From: an uncultured Porphyromonadaceae bacterium
GTDB taxonomy: Bacteria > Bacteroidota > Bacteroidia > Bacteroidales > Muribaculaceae
Direction of reading: 5' to 3'
DNA length: 62,298 nucleotides
Assembly (NCBI GenBank): GCA_947176755.1
Contig: CAMWRW010000006.1
Coordinates: 1-62,298, forward strand
This document shows, piece by piece, positions 1-8,275 of the stretch. The position numbers and the translations under genes are program-made. Position 1 is the first letter of the stretch; each line of letters starts with the position of its first letter. The notes beneath the pieces are model-generated. The model saw only the letters and a program-made list of their open reading frames with translations, did no database searches and was not told the DNA's origin.

Positions 1-90
1 TTATCTTCCGACTTTGTAACCTCTATGCCTAAACACAGCTTTTTTACTATGCCCCCAAATAAAACCGAGAGACGTGAAGATATTATCCAT
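1..90 (-). CDS. Possible 29-residue small basic ORF, unrecognised
   Basis: An ATG at 88-90 opens a 29-codon frame that ends with TAA exactly at the first base of the window. The peptide is short, aromatic and basic, with a Lys/Arg/His-rich second half (KKAVFRHRGYKVGR). It lies downstream of rplI on the same strand, beyond a hairpin that probably terminates the ribosomal operon. I see no clear ribosome-binding site or promoter and do not recognise the family. It may be a real small protein or a chance frame. Confidence 0.22.
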   Translation of the reverse strand: MDNIFTSLGFIWGHSKKAVFRHRGYKVGR

Positions 91-104
91 AGATAATTGC
101 AAAG

Positions 105-131
105 CGGGCTGCGCCGGAAAGACGCAGCCCG
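105..131 (-). terminator. Hairpin terminator after rplI
   Basis: Perfect 9-bp arms (CGGGCTGCG at 105-113, CGCAGCCCG at 123-131) start 23 bases past the rplI stop on the minus strand. The following sequence is CTTTGC, so the U-tract is weak. It probably ends the rpsF-rpsR-rplI transcript. Confidence 0.5.
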
Positions 132-153
132 AATGAAATCTTTGGATGAGATA

Positions 154-606
154 TTACTCCTCGACGAGAGCCACAACCTCAAAGGGAATTTCAGCGGAAA
201 CATCCTTGAGGAAGCGCACCGTGGCGGTATAATTGCCGGTCTTCTTAACGGCATCCTTCACCTCGATAATCTTGCGGTCGATATCGTGGCCGAGCTTTGC
301 AAGTTCTTCTGCAATCTGAGCGGCGCCGACGGAACCGAAGACAGTGCCGTTTGCACTTGTACGAGCGGCGATAACAAGAGCCACACCATCGAGAGCTTTG
401 GCAGCAGCCTCAGCTTCTTCGTGAATTTTGGCGATCTTGTGAGCGCGCTGTTTCTGATTTTCAGCAAGCTCCTTAAGGGCTGCGTCGGAAGCGATGATTC
501 CGAGACCCTGAGGAATCAGGTAATTGCGGCCATAACCGCTTTTAACCTCTACTACATCATCCTTATAACCCAATCCGGGGATATTTTCCTTAAGAATAAT
601 TTTCAT
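154..606 (-). CDS. rplI: 50S ribosomal protein L9 (bL9)
   Basis: The product is 150 aa, the normal bL9 length. The N-terminal 23S rRNA-binding domain carries the L9 signature GYGRNYLIPQGLG (about residues 24-36). A long charged helix (about 45-75) and the C-terminal globular domain follow. It is the last gene of the minus-strand rpsF-rpsR-rplI operon, 29 bases after rpsR, an order conserved in many bacteria. bL9 sits near the L1 stalk of the large subunit and limits frame slippage. Nothing is unusual. Confidence 0.98.
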   Translation of the reverse strand: MKIILKENIPGLGYKDDVVEVKSGYGRNYLIPQGLGIIASDAALKELAENQKQRAHKIAKIHEEAEAAAKALDGVALVIAARTSANGTVFGSVGAAQIAEELAKLGHDIDRKIIEVKDAVKKTGNYTATVRFLKDVSAEIPFEVVALVEE

Positions 607-635
607 TTCGATCTTCTTTTGTGGTTAAACGATGA

Positions 636-902
636 TTATTTCATGAGGTCGGTGACGTAGGGAAGGAGCGCGAGGTGACGAGCACGTTTAACGGCCTGAG
701 CCACGCGACGCTGGAACTTCAGCGAGGTGCCGGTGATACGACGGGGAAGGATTTTGCCCTGTTCGTTGAGGAATTTCTTGAGGAACTCGGGATCCTTATA
801 GTCGATGTATTTGATACCGCTGCGTTTGAAGCGGCAGTATTTTTTCTTCTTGGTGTCTACCGTAAGAGGGGTGAGATAACGGATTTCGTTGTTTGCTGCC
901 AT
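636..902 (-). CDS. rpsR: 30S ribosomal protein S18 (bS18)
   Basis: The product is 88 aa and contains the bS18 signature [20 protein letters not shown] followed by the basic helix ending ARHLALLPY. bS18 pairs with bS6 on the small-subunit platform. It starts three bases after the rpsF stop, so the two are probably translationally coupled. The N-terminal KKKKYCRF segment matches the usual basic arm. Confidence 0.98.
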   Translation of the reverse strand: MAANNEIRYLTPLTVDTKKKKYCRFKRSGIKYIDYKDPEFLKKFLNEQGKILPRRITGTSLKFQRRVAQAVKRARHLALLPYVTDLMK

Positions 903-905
903 GGA

Positions 906-1289
906 TTATGCTTCTGTATTAGCCTCGGCTGCAACCTCGGCGGGTTTCTCTTCTGCTTTTTTTGCTCTCAGATTCATGCGCTTGTCTGCATATTCAGCCG
1001 CATACTTGTCGAGACGGAATGTGAGGAAGCGGAGCACACGCTCGTCGCGACGGAAAGCGGTCTCCAGACGCTTAACGATTGTAGGCTGTGCCTCGAAGTC
1101 AAACAGACAATAGAAACCTGTGGATTTCTTCTGGATGGGATATGCAAGTTTGCGAAGACCCCAGAGCTCTTCATTGAGCATTACGGCGTCGTTCTGCTTG
1201 AGCACATCCTTGAATTTCTCTACCGCTTCCTTCATCTGATCGTCAGACAAAACGGGAGTTAAAATGAAAACGGTCTCGTAACGATTCAT
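906..1289 (-). CDS. rpsF: 30S ribosomal protein S6 (bS6)
   Basis: From the ATG at 1289 the protein is 127 aa and begins [18 protein letters not shown], the usual bS6 N-terminus. An upstream in-frame start at 1364 is rejected because it lies before the predicted promoter and inside the leader hairpin. The middle shows the bS6 ferredoxin-like fold ([17 protein letters not shown]). The last roughly 20 residues are a low-complexity Ala/Glu/Lys tail, as in many bS6 proteins. First gene of the operon; expression is probably autoregulated through the 5'-terminal hairpin at 1320-1360. Confidence 0.97.
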   Translation of the reverse strand: MNRYETVFILTPVLSDDQMKEAVEKFKDVLKQNDAVMLNEELWGLRKLAYPIQKKSTGFYCLFDFEAQPTIVKRLETAFRRDERVLRFLTFRLDKYAAEYADKRMNLRAKKAEEKPAEVAAEANTEA

Positions 1290-1319
1290 AAGGTGTTTTT
1301 GAATTACTTTGTTATGTTT

Positions 1320-1360
1320 AGCGCAAAGAAAACGGCCTCTCAGGCCGCTTCCTTTGCGCT
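1320..1360 (-). promoter_or_regulatory. 5'-terminal leader hairpin of rpsF mRNA (candidate bS6:bS18 leader)
   Basis: Read on the minus strand, 9-bp outer arms (AGCGCAAAG / CTTTGCGCT) enclose a GAAG/TTTT internal loop and a second 6-bp stem (CGGCCT / AGGCCG) with a GAG loop. The structure begins at the predicted transcription start and lies about 30 bases before the rpsF ATG. bS6:bS18-binding leaders with a CCG-containing internal loop or stem are known upstream of rpsF in many phyla. The GGCCGTTTT edge here is compatible with that motif but not proof of it. Confidence 0.5.
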
Positions 1361-1361
1361 G

Positions 1362-1393
1362 CAAAATTAGTTAAAATTCGACTTATAGCCAAA
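1362..1393 (-). promoter_or_regulatory. Bacteroidetes-type promoter of rpsF operon
   Basis: On the minus strand, TTTG (1390-1393), a 20-base spacer and TAATTTTG (1362-1369) match the Bacteroidetes primary sigma consensus. The predicted start falls at about 1358, right at the leader hairpin. Confidence 0.6.
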
Positions 1394-1400
1394 TTTTTCT

Positions 1401-3110
1401 TTATTTTTCTTCAAAAAGATAGTCGGAAATCTGTTCCGGACGGAAGTTGGCGATGAAATCGGCATGTTTTGTGGTTTCTGCCTGACCGAGTTTCACGAAC
1501 ACGTGGAGCGAGCGGCGGAACATCTCGTTACGCTTGGTGTCGTCGAGAAGGAGGTAGCCCATGACGATGTAACCGGCCATTTCGACAAGGCGACGAGCCA
1601 TGAAGTCGTGGTAGCCCTGGTTTTCTACGCCGAATACTGCCTCAACCGCATTGGCATACTGCTGGGTCATATTTTCCAGAATTGCCTTTATCTGCTGATC
1701 TTCGGGGAGACATTCCTTGGCTTCCTCACCCTTGATCCAGTCGAGATAGGTTCCGGTGCTGACGTGGCGGATTGCGGCCACAACCTGAAGTTGAGTCGTT
1801 CCCTCGTAAATCGAAGTGATTCGAGCGTCGCGATAGACACGTTCGCAGGCATAATCCTTCATGAATCCGGATCCTCCGTGAATCTGGATGCAGTCGTAAG
1901 CATTCTGATTGCAGAATTCGGAAGTCATTCCCTTTGCGAGCGGTGTGAAGGCGTCAGCGAGACGGCTGAATGCTTTCGCCTCTTTCTTTTCGTCGACTGT
2001 CAGCTTACGTTCCTTTGCAATGTCGTCGTAAACTTTGTAGATATCAACGAAACGTGAGCAAGCATAAAGCAATGCACGGCTTGCATCAAGTTTCGCTTTC
2101 ATCACCGAGAGAATCTCGGCAACTGCGGGGAATTCAATAATGGCTTTGCCAAACTGGCGACGGTCTTTCGCATAAGCGAGAGCTTCACGATAGGAGATTT
2201 CGCTTACACCCACACTCTGAGCGGCAATGCCGAGACGGGCACCGTTCATCAGAGCCATCACATATTTGATAAGACCCATTCGACGCGAACCTACGAGTTC
2301 TGCCGGAGCATCCTTATAAACAAGCTCGCAAGTCGGACTGCCCTTGATACCCATCTTGTTTTCGATACGTCGAACCGTTACGCCACCGTTACGTTTGTCG
2401 TAGATGAACATAGAGAGACCACGGCCATCCTTGGTGCCCTCTTCGGAGCGTGCGAGCACGAGGTGAATATCGGCATCACCGTTAGTGATGAATCGCTTTA
2501 CGCCGTTGAGCACCCACGATCCATCTTCTTTCTGCGAAGCCTTGAGCATAACGCTTTGAAGGTCGGAACCTGCATCGGGCTCCGTGAGGTCCATAGACAT
2601 GGTCTCGCCGGCGCATACACGGGGGATATATTTCTGCTTCTGTTCCTCGTCGGCAAATTCATATATAGTCTCGGCGCAGTCCTGAAGTCCCCAGATATTT
2701 TCAAAGCCGGTGTCAGCGCGGCTGACGATATCAGCGGCCATAATATAAGGAGTGATCGGGAAGTTAAGACCGCCCAGGCGACGGGGCATTGCCATTCCCA
2801 TGAGTCCGGCCTTGCGGCAGGCGTCAAGATTGCGTTTCGTTCCTTCGGCATAAACCACGCGGCCGTTCTCTACACGCGGACCTTCATGGTCAACCTCCTC
2901 GGCATTTTCAGCCACGATGTTGCCACAGATGTCACCTACGATTTCAAGGACTTTGTCGTAACTATCGATAGCATCCTCGAAATCTTGGGGAGCATAGTCA
3001 TATTTATCGGCGTCGGCGAAGTCTCGCTCTTTCAAAGCAACGATCTTTTCCATCAAGGGATGGGTAAGATAGTGCTTCAGAACCGGATTGTCAGTATAGA
3101 AATTAGCCAT
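1401..3110 (-). CDS. Acyl-CoA dehydrogenase, long form
   Basis: The product is 569 aa, with the acyl-CoA dehydrogenase N-terminal, middle and C-terminal domains plus an extra helical C-terminal domain found in the roughly 600-residue subfamily. The FAD/substrate motif MDLTEPDAGSDLQS lies at about 173-186. The catalytic-base motif YEGT (Glu436) is followed by TQLQ, as in short-chain dehydrogenases. It directly follows etfB-etfA, with its ATG overlapping the etfA stop by one base, so all three are probably one transcript. Inference: a short-chain (butyryl-CoA-like) dehydrogenase exchanging electrons with its dedicated EtfAB. Exact chain-length specificity cannot be read from the sequence. Confidence 0.93.
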   Translation of the reverse strand: MANFYTDNPVLKHYLTHPLMEKIVALKERDFADADKYDYAPQDFEDAIDSYDKVLEIVGDICGNIVAENAEEVDHEGPRVENGRVVYAEGTKRNLDACRKAGLMGMAMPRRLGGLNFPITPYIMAADIVSRADTGFENIWGLQDCAETIYEFADEEQKQKYIPRVCAGETMSMDLTEPDAGSDLQSVMLKASQKEDGSWVLNGVKRFITNGDADIHLVLARSEEGTKDGRGLSMFIYDKRNGGVTVRRIENKMGIKGSPTCELVYKDAPAELVGSRRMGLIKYVMALMNGARLGIAAQSVGVSEISYREALAYAKDRRQFGKAIIEFPAVAEILSVMKAKLDASRALLYACSRFVDIYKVYDDIAKERKLTVDEKKEAKAFSRLADAFTPLAKGMTSEFCNQNAYDCIQIHGGSGFMKDYACERVYRDARITSIYEGTTQLQVVAAIRHVSTGTYLDWIKGEEAKECLPEDQQIKAILENMTQQYANAVEAVFGVENQGYHDFMARRLVEMAGYIVMGYLLLDDTKRNEMFRRSLHVFVKLGQAETTKHADFIANFRPEQISDYLFEEK

Positions 3111-4141
3111 TATTTGGTGTTCTTTTTATAATACTTGATAAGTTTTGGAAGGACGTCCTCGACGTTACCGGTGATAACATAATCGGCGATTGTGTTGATC
3201 GGAGCGTTGGGATCGTTGTTGATCGATATAATGATCGACGAATCCTGCATTCCGGCGATGTGCTGAATCTGTCCGGAGATACCGCAAGCGATATAGAGTT
3301 TCGGGCGAACCGTAAGACCGGTCTGACCGATCTGGCGGTCATGGTCGGCCCATCCGGCATCGACAGCAGCACGGCTTGCGCCGACTTCACCGCCGAGCAC
3401 ATCAGCGAGCTGCTGAAGGAGCTCGAAATTCTCGCGGCTGCCCACACCATAGCCTCCGGCAACCACAATGGGTGCGCCCTTGAGGTTATGTTTGGCTTTT
3501 TCGATATGACGATCGATCACTTCCACGACGAAATCTTCGGGTTTCGTATAATCGGAAGCCTTGAGTTCCACGACATCACCCTTATAATTGGAATCGCGAA
3601 CCTCTTTTTTCATCACGCCTTCGCGGACGGTTGCCATCTGAGGACGGCATTCAGGGTTAACGATCGTAGCCACGATGTTACCGCCGAAAGCGGGACGTAT
3701 CTGGAGGAGAAGATCCTTATATTCCTCACCTGAGCGAGCGTCGGTATGGTCGCCGATTTCAAGCTGCGTGCAGTCGGCGGTCAGACCGCTGTGAAGGGCC
3801 GAAGAGACGCGCGGACCGAGGTCGCGGCCGATAGAAGTGGCTCCCATGAAGGCAATGCGCGGTTCTTTCTCCTTAAAGAGATTAATAAGAATTGACGCAT
3901 GGGGAAGAGAAGTATAGGGATAGAGGCGGGAATCCTCGAATTTATAGACAGTGTCGACGCCGTAAGGAAGGATTTGCTTTTCGATATCCTTCAGGTTGTC
4001 GCCGGCTACAACGGCTTCGAGTTTGATGCCGAGCTTGTCGGCCAGCTGGCGGCCCTTGGTGAGGAGCTCAAGGCTCACGTCGGCCACTCGGCCGTCCTCA
4101 TATTCGCAATATACGATGAGATTATTCTTGTCAGTTGCCAT
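3110..4141 (-). CDS. etfA: Electron transfer flavoprotein, alpha subunit
   Basis: The product is 343 aa, an ETF alpha with an N-terminal alpha/beta domain and the C-terminal FAD-binding domain. The FAD motif region runs from VRPKLYIACGISGQIQHIAG through the SIIISINNDPNAP segment, about residues 259-300. It pairs with EtfB to carry electrons to or from the adjacent acyl-CoA dehydrogenase in the cytoplasm. It is two bases downstream of etfB. The arrangement resembles bcd-etfBA clusters, but the gene order is etfB-etfA-dehydrogenase. Whether this ETF bifurcates is not decided by what I can see. Confidence 0.95.
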   Translation of the reverse strand: MATDKNNLIVYCEYEDGRVADVSLELLTKGRQLADKLGIKLEAVVAGDNLKDIEKQILPYGVDTVYKFEDSRLYPYTSLPHASILINLFKEKEPRIAFMGATSIGRDLGPRVSSALHSGLTADCTQLEIGDHTDARSGEEYKDLLLQIRPAFGGNIVATIVNPECRPQMATVREGVMKKEVRDSNYKGDVVELKASDYTKPEDFVVEVIDRHIEKAKHNLKGAPIVVAGGYGVGSRENFELLQQLADVLGGEVGASRAAVDAGWADHDRQIGQTGLTVRPKLYIACGISGQIQHIAGMQDSSIIISINNDPNAPINTIADYVITGNVEDVLPKLIKYYKKNTK

Positions 4142-4143
4142 TA

Positions 4144-5013
4144 TCAGCCGATTGTATGGTTAGCAATGAGTTCTTTTACGAGAGTTTCGATCTCTTCGTC
4201 GGTGTTTTCCACGCGACGGGCATCCTTGGCGGTAAACACCACATTCTCGATACCTTTCACTTTCGTGGGGGATCCTGCGAGTCCGCACTGCTGAAGGTCG
4301 GCATTGACAGCTTCGCAGTTCCACTCTCCAATTTCAAGATAGGGACGCTTGGCGATAAGCGCCTTTTTCTTCTCGTCGGATGCTACTTCAGAGGGGACAG
4401 CCGCGTATTTATATTTCTGGACATTTTTTGCATTACGGGGACGGCAATCGGGAGCCGAACCGTTGACTGTCACGAGCAGAGGGAGGGGAGCTTTCACAGT
4501 TTCGACGCCGGACTCGATGCGACGTTTGATTACAGCGTAGCCATCCTCGGCCTTAATGATTTCTTCGGCGTAAGTAACCTGAGGCAGCCCGAGTTTTTCA
4601 GCCACCTGAGGACCAACCTGAGCCGTGTCACCGTCGATTGCCTGACGACCGCCAAGAATAAGATCGAACTTACCCATCTTGCGGATTGCGGCGTTGAGAG
4701 CATAAGATGTTGCAAGCGTGTCGGCACCTGCAAATGCACGGTCGGAGAGCACGACGCCGGCGTCAGCACCGCGATAAAGACCTTCGCGGATAATCTCGGC
4801 GGCACGCGCCGGGCCCATCGTGAGAATGGTAACTTTCGTGCCCGGATAGGCCTCTTTCAGACGGAGAGCCTGCTCGAGCGCGTTAAGATCTTCAGGGTTG
4901 AAGATGGCCGGAAGCGCGGCACGGTTGATGGTGCCGTCCGCTTTCATGGCGTCTTTACCCACATTGCGGGTATCAGGCACCTGCTTGGCCAATACAATGA
5001 TGTTTAGACTCAT
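4144..5013 (-). CDS. etfB: Electron transfer flavoprotein, beta subunit
   Basis: The product is 289 aa, beginning MSLNIIVLAKQVPDTRNVG, the classic ETF beta N-terminus. The AMP/FAD site region contains LILGGRQAIDGDTAQVGP, matching the family motif. It is slightly longer than the usual 250-260 residues because of a C-terminal tail. First gene of the operon, preceded by a plausible promoter at 5113-5146. Function: heterodimer with EtfA for electron transfer to the acyl-CoA dehydrogenase. Confidence 0.95.
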   Translation of the reverse strand: MSLNIIVLAKQVPDTRNVGKDAMKADGTINRAALPAIFNPEDLNALEQALRLKEAYPGTKVTILTMGPARAAEIIREGLYRGADAGVVLSDRAFAGADTLATSYALNAAIRKMGKFDLILGGRQAIDGDTAQVGPQVAEKLGLPQVTYAEEIIKAEDGYAVIKRRIESGVETVKAPLPLLVTVNGSAPDCRPRNAKNVQKYKYAAVPSEVASDEKKKALIAKRPYLEIGEWNCEAVNADLQQCGLAGSPTKVKGIENVVFTAKDARRVENTDEEIETLVKELIANHTIG

Positions 5014-5112
5014 GACTTATAATGTTCCTAAATGTTGTGCATTGTTGTCTTCTGATTGCGGGGCGATTCCGAGTCTACCAATAACTGTGCGACTTCGCAC
5101 CCGGTCAGGCTG

Positions 5113-5146
5113 CAAAGTTAATAAAAATTTCTCAATTACCTGCAAA
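5113..5146 (-). promoter_or_regulatory. Bacteroidetes-type promoter of etfB-etfA-acyl-CoA dehydrogenase operon
   Basis: On the minus strand, TTTG (5143-5146) precedes TAACTTTG (5113-5120) with a 22-base spacer, a little longer than the 19-21 seen elsewhere in this window. It lies about 100 bases upstream of etfB. Confidence 0.5.
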
Positions 5147-5197
5147 GTGTGCATTTAATTCATTTGCCGGCCACTGCATTCTGTCGGGAATCAACTG

Positions 5198-5228
5198 TTG
5201 CCTGATTCATAATAATTTCTTAATTTTG
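5198..5228 (+). promoter_or_regulatory. Bacteroidetes-type promoter of PD40 protein/cstA
   Basis: TTGC (5198-5201), a 19-base spacer and TAATTTTG (5221-5228). The predicted start is about 5232, giving a leader of roughly 30 bases to the ATG at 5261. Confidence 0.6.
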
Positions 5229-5260
5229 CCGTAAATGTGATCAGCACGTTGTCAACGGTT

Positions 5261-6514
5261 ATGAAAACACTCTTCAAAACAAATATTTCCGCTGCAATCG
5301 GGGGAACCATTATGACGGTCGTTCTATTCTCGCCCTCCGCTTTGGCTCAGTCTCCGGCTTTCGATCTTCTTGAAGAGGGCCGCGATGCATATCTTGACTA
5401 TAATTTTGATGAAGCAGCAAGGTTATACGCTGCAGCTGCAAAAAAGGCGAAGAAGGGAGATGCCGAATTTTCGGAGGAACATTCCCGATATGTTGACCAA
5501 CTTGACCGTGCGCGCAATTTTCTAAACCGTGTGGAACGGCTTGAAATACTTGATTCTATTGCCGTTCCGAAGCGAGACTTCCTGAAAGCCTATAGGCTGC
5601 CCCCCTCATCGGGATCCCTTTCGGATGCCAATGGTCTCCCCGCAAGATTTGATAAAGAGGGAGTTGAGTCGGTATTTACCTCCGAAAACGGAGAATACAA
5701 GATTTGGGCTGCCCCCGATTCGATTGGCCGGCTCCATCTATTGGAGTCGACAAAGCTATCCGACGGGAAGTGGACACTCCCGACGGAAGTTGATGACGCT
5801 CTTTCCGAAGAAGGAGATGCCGCATATCCTTTTATGATGGCCGACGGGGTGACGCTCTACTATGCCGACAATGGCGACAATTCAATCGGTGGCTATGACA
5901 TTATGGTTGCAACTCGGGAATCCACAGACGGAGAATTCCTGCAGCCCCAGAATCTCGGAATGCCCTACAACTCCCCTTACGACGATTATATGCTCGCGAT
6001 CGATGAACTGACCGGAGTTGGATGGTGGGCCACAGACCGCAACCTGCTGGATGACATGGTGACCATCTACCTGTTTAAAGTTAACGACCTCCGAAGCAAC
6101 TATGATCCGGATATGGATGATCTCATCGACTATGCCCGACTATCGGAGATATCGCTGACCTGGGAGGAGGACACCGACAGAGAGGCACTCCTCCGGGAGG
6201 TGAAATCGATTGACCCGAACGCCCGCAGTCGAAAAGCCGACTTCCATTTCCCCATGGATGGCGGGAAGGTATACACGACTTACGATGATTTTAAGTCGGC
6301 ATCGGCACGCAAGCTGATGGCCGGGTACGTCGAAGAAGAAAAGGCACTTGCCGAAACGGAAAAGAAACTCACGGCAAAACGCAAACAATACCATGCGCAT
6401 CCCGACAAATCACTCGCCCGGGAAATCGCAGAAATGGAATTGTCGCTTGAGAAGAAACGCGAGGCCCTCAGGCGAGCATTAAGCGACATATATCGCGCCG
6501 AACGAAACCGTTAA
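5261..6514 (+). CDS. Exported TPR/PD40-repeat protein of unknown function
   Basis: From the ATG at 5261 the protein is 417 aa with an N-terminal signal sequence ending near SPSALAQ. A GTG eight codons upstream (5237) is possible but adds nothing signal-like. Residues after the signal form a TPR-like helical pair (LLEEGRDAYLDYNFDEAARLY). The centre contains repeated PD40-type beta-propeller blades (YPFMMADGVTLYYADNGDNS and similar). The last roughly 70 residues are a highly charged coiled coil. Such proteins are exported to the periplasm or outer membrane in Bacteroidetes. The 26-base gap to cstA suggests co-transcription, but no functional link is evident. Confidence 0.78.
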   Translation: MKTLFKTNISAAIGGTIMTVVLFSPSALAQSPAFDLLEEGRDAYLDYNFDEAARLYAAAAKKAKKGDAEFSEEHSRYVDQLDRARNFLNRVERLEILDSIAVPKRDFLKAYRLPPSSGSLSDANGLPARFDKEGVESVFTSENGEYKIWAAPDSIGRLHLLESTKLSDGKWTLPTEVDDALSEEGDAAYPFMMADGVTLYYADNGDNSIGGYDIMVATRESTDGEFLQPQNLGMPYNSPYDDYMLAIDELTGVGWWATDRNLLDDMVTIYLFKVNDLRSNYDPDMDDLIDYARLSEISLTWEEDTDREALLREVKSIDPNARSRKADFHFPMDGGKVYTTYDDFKSASARKLMAGYVEEEKALAETEKKLTAKRKQYHAHPDKSLAREIAEMELSLEKKREALRRALSDIYRAERNR

Positions 6515-6540
6515 CAACACACATTCATAAACCTGACATC

Positions 6541-8010
6541 ATGTTTTCCTTCACTCTGGCCCTCATCCTCCTTGTTGCGGGCTATGCAATCTACAGCCGG
6601 ATAGTGGCCCGAATCTTCGGAGAAGATCCTTCGCGTCCGACCCCGGTGACAACTCACGCGGATGGCGTCGATTTCGTGCCGCTCCCGAGCTGGAAGATTT
6701 TCCTCATTCAATTTCTTAACATCGCCGGCCTCGGACCGATCTTCGGAGCAATCATGGGGGTCATGTTTGGTCCGGCGGCATTCTTATGGATCGTCTTCGG
6801 AACGATTTTCGCCGGGGCAGTCCATGATTACCTTTCCGGGATGCTTTCACTCCGTCGCGACGGAGGTTCGTTGCCGGAATTGGTTGGAGCGGAACTTGGA
6901 GGGGGAATCAAGAAACTCATGCGCGTATTTGCCCTTCTGTTAATGATTCTCGTCGGGGCGGTGTTTGTCTACAATCCCGCCGATCTGCTCGCTATGCTCA
7001 CGCCCGACCATCTTGACAAGATGTTTTGGATTGTGGTCATCTTTGCATACTATATGCTGGCCACTCTCCTACCCATTGATAAACTGATCGGCAAGCTCTA
7101 TCCTCTTTTCGGTATCGCACTGCTCTTCATGGCAGTCGGAATAATGGTAGCCCTCTACCTTCACGGAAATGCCATGCCTGAAATCTGGGATGAGTTCTAC
7201 AATCACAAGGCCGACCCGGAGGCTCAGCCCATTTTTCCGATGATGTTCGTATCGATAGCCTGCGGCGCCATTTCAGGATTCCATGCCACACAATCTCCGA
7301 TGATGGCCCGATGTCTAAAAAACGAACGCCATGCCCGACCGATATTCTACGGAGCAATGGTAACCGAGGGTGTCGTGGCCCTGATTTGGGCAGCGGCCGC
7401 TATTACATTCACCGGGGGCTACACTCAGCTTCAGGAGGCACTTGGCAACGGTTCGCCCGCTATTCTTGTCAATGACATTTCGGTTGGCTGGCTCGGTCAC
7501 GCAGGAGGGATTCTTGCGATTTTGGGAGTTATAGCCGCCCCGATCACATCGGGCGACACAGCCCTTCGTTCGGCACGTCTGATTGCAGCCGACTTCATGG
7601 GATTCTCTCAGAAAGGGATAGGGAAACGACTGATTATAAGCGTGCCAATCTTCGTGCTGTGCTTTGTGGTGATGTTGATGCCTTACGACGCACTGTGGCG
7701 CTATTTCGCATGGTGCAATCAGATGCTGGCGGTTTTCACTCTGTGGGCTTTGACCGTTTACCTTGCGAAAGAGGGTCGGTTCTACTGGATCACACTACTT
7801 CCCGCGATGTTCATGACTGCAGTGACGATGACCTATATTGTGTTCGCACCCGAAGGAATTGGCGCCATCACCGACAAGATGTGGGGAATCACGCCAAGCT
7901 ATGAAATTTCAGTTGGAACAGGATTGGCAATAACCGCAATCCTTACCGGCCTTTTCTTCCGTTGGAACAGCCGCCTGAAAATCCTCAAGGGAGAGATTCT
8001 GAACGCTTAA
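6541..8010 (+). CDS. cstA: Carbon starvation protein CstA family transporter
   Basis: The product is 489 aa, a polytopic membrane protein of the CstA family in its short form (E. coli CstA is about 700 aa). Diagnostic segments include LNIAGLGPIFGAIMG near the N-terminus, FAGAVHDYLSGMLSLR, and ISGFHATQSPMMARCL mid-protein. The family imports peptides or pyruvate during carbon limitation; the substrate here is not known. The stop overlaps the 3' end of a truncated minus-strand SLOG gene by four bases, so cstA borders a rearranged segment. Confidence 0.93.
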   Translation: MFSFTLALILLVAGYAIYSRIVARIFGEDPSRPTPVTTHADGVDFVPLPSWKIFLIQFLNIAGLGPIFGAIMGVMFGPAAFLWIVFGTIFAGAVHDYLSGMLSLRRDGGSLPELVGAELGGGIKKLMRVFALLLMILVGAVFVYNPADLLAMLTPDHLDKMFWIVVIFAYYMLATLLPIDKLIGKLYPLFGIALLFMAVGIMVALYLHGNAMPEIWDEFYNHKADPEAQPIFPMMFVSIACGAISGFHATQSPMMARCLKNERHARPIFYGAMVTEGVVALIWAAAAITFTGGYTQLQEALGNGSPAILVNDISVGWLGHAGGILAILGVIAAPITSGDTALRSARLIAADFMGFSQKGIGKRLIISVPIFVLCFVVMLMPYDALWRYFAWCNQMLAVFTLWALTVYLAKEGRFYWITLLPAMFMTAVTMTYIVFAPEGIGAITDKMWGITPSYEISVGTGLAITAILTGLFFRWNSRLKILKGEILNA

Positions 8011-8252
8011 ACCCCATTCGGAAACCTAAAATGAATAGGCTGTCTAACAAGTTTAGACAGCCTATTCTTGCCATACTTCCGATATTCCGGCAAAAATTCA
8101 ATGATAGGTATATTATTCTTTATTGCATACTCCTTAGCGTAGGTATCCGCTCCCTTTGCTCCGCCAATGACGATTGTATCAGAGATAAAAGGGAGATAGA
8201 AAGCGATGTCAATTGGAGGGCAGGTACGACTGCCGATAATAGCCAATCTCAT
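8007..8252 (-). pseudogene. 3'-truncated SLOG-domain (DUF2493/YspA-like) gene
   Basis: The 81-residue product begins MRLAIIGSRTCPP and has the Rossmann-like SLOG pattern IGSR...IVIGGAKGADTYAKEYA followed by IPIIEFLPEYRKYGK. Full-length relatives continue for about 40 more residues with a nucleotide-contacting second half. Here homology stops at YGKN, where the palindrome at 8033-8067 begins, and the remaining codons read through the palindrome to a stop inside the cstA end. SLOG proteins bind nucleotide-derived ligands and often occur in mobile or conflict systems. It lies 23 bases downstream of the phosphoribosyltransferase remnant, so the two were probably one operon. A functional short form cannot be excluded. 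Confidence 0.65.
8033..8067. repeat. Perfect 15-bp palindrome containing AGGCTGTCTAACAAG
   Basis: Arms 8033-8047 and 8053-8067 are perfect inverted repeats around a 5-base loop (CAAGT). The palindrome sits exactly where the SLOG gene loses homology and 23 bases past the cstA stop. Its core AGGCTGTCTAACAAG recurs in the palindrome at 12481-12567. It looks like fused ends of an insertion sequence; it could also act as a terminator for cstA. Confidence 0.7.
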
Positions 8253-8275
8253 AATCTGAATATTACTTTAACCAA

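Noticed and set aside
4135..5007. 290-codon plus-strand frame opposite etfB
   Set aside because: Mirror of the etfB coding strand; etfB is unambiguous by motif.
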